IMG/VR virus record: IMGVR_UViG_3300021959_006010
Coordinates: 1 to 64,000 of that record
Length of the DNA: 64,000 bases
Strand: one strand, 5' to 3'
Source: a virus
Shown here: one piece after another, positions 38,957 through 47,007 of the stretch
How the letters are laid out: each line of letters begins with the position of its first letter
Numbering within the stretch: position 1 is the first letter of the stretch
The notes under the pieces: generated by a model
The model's database searches: none
Told to the model about the DNA's origin: nothing
The model's input: only the letters and a program-made list of their open reading frames with translations
Position numbers and translations under genes: made by a program

Positions 38957-40183
38957 ATGAATATTGGATTTATCGGAACAGGAAAATTAGGTATGCCTTG
39001 TGCAGAAGCAATTGCTGCCAAAGGACATACTGTTAAAGGATATGACATAGTAAAACAGTCTAGCAAGTCTGTAACTATGTTTCCTACAATAGAAGGATGT
39101 GTTACAAATTGTGACATTGTATTTGTTGCAGTTCCAACACCTCATGACCCTCTTTATGACGGCAATGCACCTACTTCTCACTTAGAGCCAAAAGACTTTA
39201 GTTATGATATTGTAAAAGAAGTATTAGCTGAAGCAAACAAGTATATGCACCCGCATCAATTATTAGTATTAATTAGTACAGTTCTTCCGGGCACAGTTCG
39301 TCGTGAGCTTGAGCCTCTTGTAACTGAATCTCGATTTGTTTACAATCCTTATCTTATTGCTATGGGAAGTGTAGCATGGGACATGGTCAATCCAGAAATG
39401 GTAATGATAGGTACAGAAGATGGCACAACAAATGGTGATGCAAAGGAACTGGTAGACTTTTATAAAACTATTATGGAGAATGATCCTAGATATGTGATAG
39501 GTACCTGGGACGAATGTGAATGTATCAAAGTATTTTATAACACCTTTATAAGTGCTAAAATAGGTCTTGTAAACATGATACAGGACGTTGCTATGCAACA
39601 GGGCAACATTAACGTAGACGTTGTTACAGACGCTCTAGCGCAGTCTACGATGCGTATTATGGGCCCACAGTATATGAAAGCAGGTATGGGTGACGGTGGC
39701 GCATGCCATCCTAGAGATAATATTGCATTACGTTACATGGCAAAAGAACTAGATTTAGGTTACGACTTGTTTGATAGTATTATGACTGCACGAGAAATAC
39801 AAGCTGAAAATCTTGCTAAGTTTTTAGTTGATATTGCAAACGAAAGAAACATGCCTATATACATACACGGCAAAGCATACAAGCCTAAAGTTCCGTACTG
39901 CGATGGTAGTTACAGTTTGTTAATAGGACATTACTGTGAACACTATGGATTTGCACCAACTTATATTGATCCGTATACAGGAAATGATTTCCAGCCAGAT
40001 ATTCCGGGTGTATTTTTAATGGCACATTCCGCAAGCACAACTTACGAATACACAGGAAACAAAAACAATGATGAAATATACTGTGTAATACCGATGGGAA
40101 GCGTAGTAGTTGATCCTTGGAGGAAGTTTATTTCAAATGCTAGTGAAGTAATTTATTACGGAAACACTAGACATATTAAATAA
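38957..40183 (+). CDS. Nucleotide-sugar dehydrogenase, UDP-glucose/GDP-mannose dehydrogenase family
   Basis: A 408-residue protein. The NAD-binding motif GTGKLG is at residues 7-12. AVPTPHDP near 58-65 is the family's VPTP element, and ISTVLPGT near 106-113 its STVxPGT. The central helix holds K191 and N195 (ECIKVFYNTF), and the catalytic Cys250 lies in GDGGACHPRDN. These are the hallmarks of the four-electron dehydrogenases that make UDP-glucuronate or similar uronic acids. It is slightly shorter than most and divergent. It follows a 44-base gap with a weak AGG ribosome site and no obvious promoter. Confidence 0.82.
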   Translation: MNIGFIGTGKLGMPCAEAIAAKGHTVKGYDIVKQSSKSVTMFPTIEGCVTNCDIVFVAVPTPHDPLYDGNAPTSHLEPKDFSYDIVKEVLAEANKYMHPHQLLVLISTVLPGTVRRELEPLVTESRFVYNPYLIAMGSVAWDMVNPEMVMIGTEDGTTNGDAKELVDFYKTIMENDPRYVIGTWDECECIKVFYNTFISAKIGLVNMIQDVAMQQGNINVDVVTDALAQSTMRIMGPQYMKAGMGDGGACHPRDNIALRYMAKELDLGYDLFDSIMTAREIQAENLAKFLVDIANERNMPIYIHGKAYKPKVPYCDGSYSLLIGHYCEHYGFAPTYIDPYTGNDFQPDIPGVFLMAHSASTTYEYTGNKNNDEIYCVIPMGSVVVDPWRKFISNASEVIYYGNTRHIK

Positions 40184-40196
40184 AAGGTGTTATAAT
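40168..40196 (+). promoter_or_regulatory. Sigma70-type promoter with a probable leaderless start
   Basis: TAGACA at 40168-40173 (five of six to consensus) and TATAAT at 40191-40196 are spaced by 17 bases. Counting seven bases on gives a start at about 40203, which is the A of the next gene's ATG, and no ribosome site lies close to that ATG. Confidence 0.7.
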
Positions 40197-40202
40197 ACAA
40201 GC

Positions 40203-42173
40203 ATGTATGATATCGTTTTTATAGGTCCTGCAGACTCACAATGGAAAAAAATTAAATCAAAGTATATTACTGCAAAACGTGCTGACACATTTTTGTCAGC
40301 TAAGAAAAAAGCATTTACTAAATTCTTTTGGGCAGTATCTTCTGATTTAGAAATAGCAGATAATTTTAATTTTGATTATGTTCCTGACGACTACAGTCAA
40401 GACGTAATACACGTTTTTAAAAATGACAAGCATTTTGATGGATTGTTTTTATCTCCTAGAGATGCTAATCCGTCCCAGCGAGAACTAGATCATAGATTCT
40501 TTGTACATAAAAAAGAAGTTGACATTCTAGCAAGTGTACCTTTACCTTTTGATTACTTCGAAATTGATTCTTACGAAGATTACGAGTACGCACTTGAAAA
40601 TAGCAAAACACAAATGTTTTGGATGGGCAGTAGAAATATAGAACCTAGCAAAGAGCTAATAGAAAATTTTTATATATCGCATCATGAAAAAATTGATCGT
40701 ACTCAAAATCATGCATTTAAGCATCTTACAAAAGACGGCGAAACGTATAACGGACTGTTTCTGTGTACAAAAGACCGAAAACTTTCAAAACGAGAAGTCG
40801 AATATCGATTTCCTGTCGATCGTAAAGAATGGGATATTGTTGGTAGCGGTCCTAAAAAATATGATGTTTTTACAATTGAAACTTATGACGATTATCTAGA
40901 AGCAGTTAACAATAGTACAACTGAAATGTTTTGGGCATTAAAGCCGTCAATTGATACATCTGAGTTTGACTTTGACATTTATTTTAGTTTTGAAAACACT
41001 TATGATAGAGAAACTAATCACGCCTTTTTGCACAACGAACAAGGCGAAATGTTAAGAAACAGTGTTTGGTTGTTATCAAAAACACAGCCGGTTTCTAAGA
41101 GAGAAATTGAATATAGATTTATTGTAAATGCAAAAGAATGGGACGTTGTTGCTAGTAAAACAAAATTGTACGATCAATTTATTGTAGACACCTATGATGA
41201 TTATTTGAAAGCATTAGAAAATACTTCAACAGAAATGTTCTGGGCAATTCCTAGTCGAATTAAAGATATAAATGAAGAAATTTTTAATAAAGTTTTTACA
41301 TACAAAAATATGCACGACAAAGAAAACGAATATGATCTTAATATAAATCATGTCTATAAAAACGGTGAATACTTTGATGGTATAATTTTATGTAGCACAA
41401 CTTGTAAGATTAGTAAAAGAGAGTTTTATTTCGGATTTATAGTGCAAAAGAAAGAAGTAGATATAGTTGCTAGTCAGCCAAAGCCCTATGACATAGTGTT
41501 TATTAGCTATAACGAACCAAACGCAAACGAAAACTTTGACCAGTTAATGGATCAATTCCCTGATAGAGTAATACATCGTGTACACGGTATAAAAGGAATA
41601 CACCAAGCTCACATTGAAGCAGCAAAAATTTGTGATACTGAAATGGTATGGATTGTTGACGGCGATGCAAAAATAGTCGACGGATTTAATTTTGATTATC
41701 AGGTTCCTGCATGGGAGAGAACTACAGTACACGTTTGGCGAAGTCAGAATCCTATTAATAAATTAGTATACGGCTATGGCGGCATTAAACTATTTCCTAC
41801 ACAACTAACAATAGACATGAACGTAAATAAACCCGACATGACTACAAGTATTAGCGAAAAGTTTAAAGCAGTTAAAGATGTTAGTAACATTACAGCATTT
41901 AACACAGATCCGTTTAACACTTGGAAAAGTGCATTTAGAGAATGTTGTAAGTTAAGTTCTAAGATTATTGATCGTCAAAAAGACGACGAAACAAACGAGC
42001 GTTTAAACATATGGTGTACAGCAGGAGAAGATGAGCTTTACGGTAAGTATTCTATAGAAGGAGCAAAGGCTGGTGCAGCATATGGTGCAAGAAACAAAGA
42101 CGATGTTAAAGCCTTAAAAATGATTAACGACTTTGACTGGTTAAAGGAGCAGTTTGATGCTACAGACATTTGA
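40203..42173 (+). CDS. Repeat protein with C-terminal glycosyltransferase-like domain
   Basis: A 656-residue protein built of four degenerate repeats of about 104 residues (approximately 1-115, 116-218, 219-321, 322-427). Each begins YD.F.I.(T/S)Y(D/E)DY..A..NS.T.MFWA and ends with a VDILAS or WDIVGS strand. The last third (428-656) is the domain of the gene at 18458: YDIVFISYNEPNANENF, RVHGIKG, and WIVDGDAKIV with DGD at 486-488. The repeats look like truncated copies of part of that domain. No signal peptide or membrane segment is present. The gene follows a promoter whose start site may coincide with the ATG. Confidence 0.62.
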   Translation: MYDIVFIGPADSQWKKIKSKYITAKRADTFLSAKKKAFTKFFWAVSSDLEIADNFNFDYVPDDYSQDVIHVFKNDKHFDGLFLSPRDANPSQRELDHRFFVHKKEVDILASVPLPFDYFEIDSYEDYEYALENSKTQMFWMGSRNIEPSKELIENFYISHHEKIDRTQNHAFKHLTKDGETYNGLFLCTKDRKLSKREVEYRFPVDRKEWDIVGSGPKKYDVFTIETYDDYLEAVNNSTTEMFWALKPSIDTSEFDFDIYFSFENTYDRETNHAFLHNEQGEMLRNSVWLLSKTQPVSKREIEYRFIVNAKEWDVVASKTKLYDQFIVDTYDDYLKALENTSTEMFWAIPSRIKDINEEIFNKVFTYKNMHDKENEYDLNINHVYKNGEYFDGIILCSTTCKISKREFYFGFIVQKKEVDIVASQPKPYDIVFISYNEPNANENFDQLMDQFPDRVIHRVHGIKGIHQAHIEAAKICDTEMVWIVDGDAKIVDGFNFDYQVPAWERTTVHVWRSQNPINKLVYGYGGIKLFPTQLTIDMNVNKPDMTTSISEKFKAVKDVSNITAFNTDPFNTWKSAFRECCKLSSKIIDRQKDDETNERLNIWCTAGEDELYGKYSIEGAKAGAAYGARNKDDVKALKMINDFDWLKEQFDATDI

Positions 42174-43125
42174 GTTGCTTGATAGATTTGAACTACTTTA
42201 TTCTGATAATTCTAAGTTAGCAGATCTAAGACGTACATTTATTGATATGGATCTGAGTAGTTTATTTAGATTAACTGATACCGACGACGAACTACGTAAA
42301 GCAATATTGGAAGAAAACTTACATAGTATTTTTAGAGTTATTGAAGAATACGACACAGAAGATCTTCGTAAAGCAGTCATTGAAAAAAATATGCACAGCA
42401 TATTTAGATTAATCAATGACGAAGATTTGCGAAAACTTGTGCTAGAAGATAATACATGGAAATTATGGCCAGTGCTGAATAGGTATGTTGATACACAATT
42501 TGTTGCAGCATTTAAAAGTTTCTTTGTTAATGACACTGAAATATGGGATGATTGCTTCAGTAGAGGCCAACTTAAAAGCAAGTTGTGGTTAGTTGAAGAA
42601 CTTGAAAAACAAAAGGTAGAATTAGGTACAGTATATTTGTGTGCTGGCTGGTATGCTACATTGGCTACTATGTTGTTTGAAAGCGATATTGCTGTAGATA
42701 AAATCCGTAGTTTTGATATTGACGAAAGTTGTATCGAAATTGCTAAAACCTTCAATAAACCTTGGGTAATGAAAAATTGGCAGTTTCAAGCAAGTGTTGA
42801 AGACATTTGCAATATCAATTATACAAATCATACATATACAGTGACTCGCAGTAACGGCTCTACCGCAGAACTTAGCGATAGTCCTGATACTATTATTAAT
42901 ACGAGTTGCGAACATATTGAAAATTTTGCAGATTGGTATGCTAAAATACCAGACGGTAAATTAGTAATTTTGCAAAGTAATAATTTTTTCGATGTAGACG
43001 AGCATGTAAATTGTTCTAGAGATGCAGAAGAATTTAGCATCTCAGCACCTATGAGCAATTGTCTTTATCTAGGTGAGTTAGTTTTAGAAAAGTATTCGAG
43101 GTTTATGAAAATTGGATATAAATGA
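42157..43125 (+). CDS. Repeat-bearing methyltransferase-like protein
   Basis: A 322-residue protein from the ATG at 42157, with AGGAG at 42145-42149. The N-terminal part (about 25-110) has three or four short repeats of the form (D/E)DLRKAxxExNxHSIFRxI. The C-terminal part (about 145-322) has a class I methyltransferase-like layout: VYLCAGWYATLATMLF, RSFDIDESCIEIAK with an acidic residue for SAM, then PDTIINTSCEHIENFADWY. Methylation is plausible but not proven, because the glycine-rich loop is degenerate (CAGWYA). It overlaps the previous gene by 17 bases. Confidence 0.58.
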   Translation: MLQTFELLDRFELLYSDNSKLADLRRTFIDMDLSSLFRLTDTDDELRKAILEENLHSIFRVIEEYDTEDLRKAVIEKNMHSIFRLINDEDLRKLVLEDNTWKLWPVLNRYVDTQFVAAFKSFFVNDTEIWDDCFSRGQLKSKLWLVEELEKQKVELGTVYLCAGWYATLATMLFESDIAVDKIRSFDIDESCIEIAKTFNKPWVMKNWQFQASVEDICNINYTNHTYTVTRSNGSTAELSDSPDTIINTSCEHIENFADWYAKIPDGKLVILQSNNFFDVDEHVNCSRDAEEFSISAPMSNCLYLGELVLEKYSRFMKIGYK

Positions 43126-43333
43126 TCTAAGTATGAGAGAGTTGCAAACTGAAAGTGCTAGAGCACTAAGTACTATGCAAGCAACGAACAATAACATACA
43201 TCAATTTAACAAACGTGCTCACCATAATAGTCAAAATTGGTACAAGGCTGTAATTGAATGGTATGTAGAACAGTACGGTGGTTTACCTAGTAAAACAGGT
43301 CCAGGTAAAGATGTAAAGCTGGTATTAGAATAA
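43112..43333 (+). CDS. Small protein of unknown function
   Basis: A 73-residue polar protein that starts at TTG 43112 (or ATG 43133) and overlaps the methyltransferase-like gene. It is mostly helical by composition, with an HNSQNWYKAVIEWYVEQYGG segment and a lysine/glycine-rich tail. It has no cysteine and no leader-peptide signature, so it is a poor candidate for a radical SAM-modified precursor. It is tightly packed between genes, which supports it being real. Confidence 0.5.
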   Translation: MDINDLSMRELQTESARALSTMQATNNNIHQFNKRAHHNSQNWYKAVIEWYVEQYGGLPSKTGPGKDVKLVLE

Positions 43334-43334
43334 T

Positions 43335-44213
43335 ATGGGTGTGCTTAATCATATTGATATTTTGACTTTACTTAAAGAAAAGGAAGAATATAAATTGCTT
43401 GATTCTTTAAGTGAAATTAACGATACTTGGTGCATACCAGGTGAGCCCATTGAAACATTAATAGACAGAGTAAACTTAGATCAAAAATATATCAAAAACA
43501 AAAAAATAATAACTTGTAATAGCGAAGAGGTTAAAGATTATAATGTTGAACGTCATCCTTTTATCTGGCCGAAAAAAGTAAACAGTTATACAATAGATCT
43601 TCAAAAGGAACATAAAGAAAAAAAATTTGTTTCAATGATGATTCTTCGTACTAAAACACGAGAAGCTCTTGCAAACAACTTGTTAAAATATAAAGAGTTT
43701 GGTTATTATAACTTTTCAGGTAATTCTAACATAGAAACTACAACGTGGAGCCAATCTCATTTACCATCAGAATATCATTCTGCTATTTGGGAGTTCGGTA
43801 TCGAAACAGGAGGATATAGGGACGAGTCTTATATGTATACAGTAATAAGTGAAAAAACTTGGAGACCTATAAAATTTGGAAAACCTTTTTTAGTATTCGG
43901 TTATCCTGGAATGTATAAAAGATTAAAAAGTTACGGATTTATATTATCTAAAGATGTTAACTATGAGTTTGATGACGATTTGCCTAATCGATTTAAATTG
44001 TTTTGTAATGAAGTAGAAAGAATAATTAATATTGAAAACTATGACAGTATGGTGCAAGACGCACTATACAACAAAGAAATTTTTGACAAACTGTGTATTG
44101 AAAGCACTGTTAACATAGAACATACTATTTTACAACTAGCACCAGAACATCTTAAATTTTTCCTAAAACACAAAGGACATCATCTTTTAAAATCTTTTTG
44201 GGGACAAGTATGA
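43335..44213 (+). CDS. Glycosyltransferase-like protein (SEKTW family)
   Basis: A 292-residue soluble protein. The C-terminal segment MYTVISEKTWRPIKFGKPFL, then VFGYPGMYKRLKSYGF, aligns by eye with LVSEKTFKPMLFKHPFMVYS..HLTYLKECGY of the gene at 35866. This is therefore a shorter paralogue of that family. WEFGIETGG precedes it, as FVLETGYQ does there. No catalytic residue can be fixed. It overlaps the next gene by ATGA. A sugar-transfer role is a tentative inference. Confidence 0.48.
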   Translation: MGVLNHIDILTLLKEKEEYKLLDSLSEINDTWCIPGEPIETLIDRVNLDQKYIKNKKIITCNSEEVKDYNVERHPFIWPKKVNSYTIDLQKEHKEKKFVSMMILRTKTREALANNLLKYKEFGYYNFSGNSNIETTTWSQSHLPSEYHSAIWEFGIETGGYRDESYMYTVISEKTWRPIKFGKPFLVFGYPGMYKRLKSYGFILSKDVNYEFDDDLPNRFKLFCNEVERIINIENYDSMVQDALYNKEIFDKLCIESTVNIEHTILQLAPEHLKFFLKHKGHHLLKSFWGQV

Positions 44214-44635
44214 AAACTATAATAGTAGTAGATGCATGGAAAAATTGTCTTGAAAAGGATGTTTTAATGTTTCCTTTTTTAGAAAAAGAAACTAAGTCCT
44301 TTGGTCAATATCTTAATGTTTGTCTTTCAAATTTAAGAAATAATTATAAAATAGTACACTGCCCAGGTGATCGAACTATTATGGAAGAAATTGATACGAG
44401 CAGCGATCAAATTATAAGCAGTGTCGATGTTTTAGATAAAGAGGGCGAATATTACTTTTGCGGGTTCCATCTTGGAAGGTGTATACAAAGAAAATATAGA
44501 GAGCTTGAAGCTGAAAATAAAAAAATTATATATAATCTTAGTTTACTTTTTCCTGCAGACACACTTAATAATATTGACAAATCTTTAAACTACTGCTATT
44601 ATACATACAAAGGTTTTACAGATGTACAAATATGA
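44210..44635 (+). CDS. Protein of unknown function
   Basis: A 141-residue protein from the ATG at 44210, coupled by ATGA to the previous gene and overlapping the next by 14 bases. The N-terminal strand TIIVVDAWKNCLEKD, a central HCPGD and YYFCGFHLGRCIQ give a faint resemblance to isochorismatase-like cysteine hydrolases (VVD..., HxPGD, GxxxxxC). The key lysine is not evident. I would treat it as unknown. Confidence 0.5.
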   Translation: MKTIIVVDAWKNCLEKDVLMFPFLEKETKSFGQYLNVCLSNLRNNYKIVHCPGDRTIMEEIDTSSDQIISSVDVLDKEGEYYFCGFHLGRCIQRKYRELEAENKKIIYNLSLLFPADTLNNIDKSLNYCYYTYKGFTDVQI

Positions 44636-45701
44636 AGACATAAGAACGATCCATTTGGAAAACACACAAAACTGCCAGGCGAGTTGTCCTATGTGTGATC
44701 GTAATCAAAATGGCGGAGATTTAAATCCGCATATTGATTTAAGCGAATTAACACTTGAAGATTGCAAACGTATTTTTGAACCGGAGTTTATTGCACAGCT
44801 TAAAACAATGTATATGTGCGGTAACTTAGGTGATCCGATTGTTGCAAGAGATACATTAGAAATTTTCAAATACTTCCGAGAGCATAACGCAGACATGTGG
44901 CTTTCAATGAATACAAACGCAGGAGCAAAAAGTGTTGAATGGTGGCAAGAACTTGCCCAAGTCTTTGGTAGAATGGGTGCTGTTATTTTTAGTGTGGATG
45001 GTCTTAGTGACACTAATCATTTATACAGGCAGGGTGTTGTCTGGGACAATGTAGAACGTAATATGCAGGCGTTTATTGACGCTGGCGGCAGAGCACGTTG
45101 GGACTTTTTAATATTTGAACACAATCAACATCAAGTAAAAGAAGCTGAGGCACTAGCATGGGAATGGGGTTGTGAAAGATTTATACCTAAAAAGACAGGT
45201 AGGTTTATTACAGCAGACAGTAAAAAGAAAGAATCTCATCAGGCTGTAAATCGCAAAGGCAAAGAAACTACAGAACTCAAAAAGCCGGACGAAAAATACC
45301 TTAACAAAGCATTAAGTAAACAAGATTCTCTTTTAGAAAAGTACGGCAGCATGGATGCATACTATGATGTAGTACCTATCAACTGTAAAGTCAAAGACGA
45401 AGGAAATTTGTTTATTACAGCAGAAGGACTTGCTATGCCTTGCTGTTGGACTGCTGGGCGTATGTACAAATGGTGGCACAAAGATCCTAAGGTAGAACAG
45501 GTATGGGACTTTATTGATGCTGTAGGCGGCAAAGATGCCATTAATGCTAAAAAACACGGATTACGTGCAGTATTTGAAACAGGAATATTTGATAATATTG
45601 AAGATAGCTGGAGCGTAAAAGGTTGCTCAAACGGAAAATTAAAAGTATGCTCGATGAAGTGCGGAGTTGAATTTGATCCTTTCGGAGCTCAATTCGAGTA
45701 A
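44622..45701 (+). CDS. SPASM-type radical SAM protein
   Basis: A 359-residue paralogue of the gene at 34694. The radical SAM motif CQASCPMC is at residues 18-25. MCGNLGDPI takes the place of GGEP. IFSVDGLSDTNHLYRQG and WDFLIFEHNQHQVKEA are shared blocks. The C-terminal SPASM-like cysteines include MPCCWTAG, CSNG and VCSMKCG. Domain order is the usual core first, SPASM last. It starts within the end of the previous gene. A nine-base gap separates it from the next radical SAM gene. The reaction is unknown; related SPASM enzymes often act on peptides. Confidence 0.87.
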   Translation: MYKYEDIRTIHLENTQNCQASCPMCDRNQNGGDLNPHIDLSELTLEDCKRIFEPEFIAQLKTMYMCGNLGDPIVARDTLEIFKYFREHNADMWLSMNTNAGAKSVEWWQELAQVFGRMGAVIFSVDGLSDTNHLYRQGVVWDNVERNMQAFIDAGGRARWDFLIFEHNQHQVKEAEALAWEWGCERFIPKKTGRFITADSKKKESHQAVNRKGKETTELKKPDEKYLNKALSKQDSLLEKYGSMDAYYDVVPINCKVKDEGNLFITAEGLAMPCCWTAGRMYKWWHKDPKVEQVWDFIDAVGGKDAINAKKHGLRAVFETGIFDNIEDSWSVKGCSNGKLKVCSMKCGVEFDPFGAQFE

Positions 45702-45709
45702 ATATACAT

Positions 45710-46960
45710 ATGAAAGTTAAAAATTTACCTAACAATATATGTGCTCTTCCTTGGACTGCTGTTAATTATAGACCTACCGGAAAAATGGCACCGTGCTGTG
45801 ACTTTGATGCGTTTCAAGCATTTGAAGGAACAAACATTGAAGAATACAAAAACAGTGATCAATTAAAAAAAATAAAAGAACAGTTCTTGCAAGGATTCTG
45901 GCCTGGAGGATGTCATGGATGTAAAAAGCAAGAAGAGGCAACCGGACATTCTCGTCGTATACAAGAAAGTGAAAACTATATCGGACATATAGGAAAAGAT
46001 ACTCTTACTAAAGAAGATTTGCTAGCAGAAGAAAAACATTTTTATTTAAACTTAGCATTAAATAATAAATGTAACTTAGGTTGTATTATGTGCAATACAG
46101 GAAACAGTTCTTTCCTTTTACGTGAACAAAGACAAAATTCCCAGCACTTTTTTGAAAATATTGACTTTCGTAATCAACAGGTAAGATCTACACCAGTATT
46201 ACCAAATGTAAAAGACGAAACAGTTAAAGTGCATAATCCGTTTAATCCAGAATGGGGAATAAATGATGTAGACGAATTAGTTAACACCATTGACACTAAC
46301 CATAAAATAAAATCTAGAATTACATTCCACGGCGGCGAACCTACCATAATGAAGCAACCTTATGAAATTTTAGAAAATGTAAAGGCAAAAGGACTTCAAG
46401 ATAAAGTAATTATCGAGTTCAATTCTAATTTTCAACAGTATAATCCAAAATGGTTCGGAGCATTAGAAGGATTTCAAGGGCATGCTATGGTTAGTTTAGA
46501 TGCTATTGGAGTTCCAGGAGAATATATACGATATCCGAGCAAATGGAACGTTATAGAGCAAAATATTTTAAGATTCAAAGAAGAATATGGAGATACATTT
46601 AGACTTACTATATGTCCTACTTTGCAAATAACAAATGTTTTTTACATGGAAGATCTAATAGATTGGTGTTATAAGCACGAGTTAGGATTAACACTAAATG
46701 GAATTTTAAGATTTCCGAGTCAATTAGCAGCTAATAATCTTCCTAAAAATATCAAAGACGATCTTATAAGAAGATTAAAAGATATAAAATATCAACAAAG
46801 TTTTGGAAGAGATGAAAGACCTGCAATAGTATCTCTTTTAAGACAAGCACCAACTGTTTCCACTGATCTTACTATAAATTATTTAGAAAAGGTTGATAAT
46901 GTTCGTGGAACTAATTGGAAAGAATCTCTACCTGAATTGTATAACTCAATAAAGTCTTGA
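45710..46960 (+). CDS. Radical SAM protein with N-terminal twitch-like module
   Basis: A 416-residue protein. The N-terminal module has C11 in ICALPWTAVN, C29/C30 in APCCDF, and C68/C71 in CHGCKKQEE. The radical SAM motif CNLGCIMC is at 121-128, followed by FHGGEP near residue 208. The variant DAIGVPGEYIRYPSKW block replaces the SIDA..EYIR of other copies. No clear ribosome site precedes the ATG, and the upstream gap is only eight bases. Its last codons contain the start of the promoter for the next gene. Confidence 0.86.
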   Translation: MKVKNLPNNICALPWTAVNYRPTGKMAPCCDFDAFQAFEGTNIEEYKNSDQLKKIKEQFLQGFWPGGCHGCKKQEEATGHSRRIQESENYIGHIGKDTLTKEDLLAEEKHFYLNLALNNKCNLGCIMCNTGNSSFLLREQRQNSQHFFENIDFRNQQVRSTPVLPNVKDETVKVHNPFNPEWGINDVDELVNTIDTNHKIKSRITFHGGEPTIMKQPYEILENVKAKGLQDKVIIEFNSNFQQYNPKWFGALEGFQGHAMVSLDAIGVPGEYIRYPSKWNVIEQNILRFKEEYGDTFRLTICPTLQITNVFYMEDLIDWCYKHELGLTLNGILRFPSQLAANNLPKNIKDDLIRRLKDIKYQQSFGRDERPAIVSLLRQAPTVSTDLTINYLEKVDNVRGTNWKESLPELYNSIKS

Positions 46961-46985
46961 CATCTAGTTAAAATCAATATATAAT
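46957..46985 (+). promoter_or_regulatory. Consensus sigma70-type promoter
   Basis: TTGACA at 46957-46962 and TATAAT at 46980-46985 are spaced by 17 bases, a perfect consensus overlapping the stop codon of the previous gene. The expected start is near 46992, and AGGA at 46997-47000 serves the ATG at 47008. Confidence 0.85.
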
Positions 46986-47007
46986 ATTGTAAACATAGGA
47001 CTTTTTA

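Noticed and set aside
43112-44635. RiPP precursor peptide for the SPASM enzymes
   Set aside because: The two small proteins here lack a recognisable leader, double-Gly cleavage site or repeated core, so no precursor call is justified.
44210-44635. Isochorismatase-like hydrolase
   Set aside because: Only a faint VVD and HxPGD resemblance; the catalytic lysine and full length (about 180-200 residues) are missing, so it was left as unknown.
45702-45709. Late promoter from the sequence GTAAATATA
   Set aside because: It does not match NATAAATA and is expected by chance in such AT-rich DNA.
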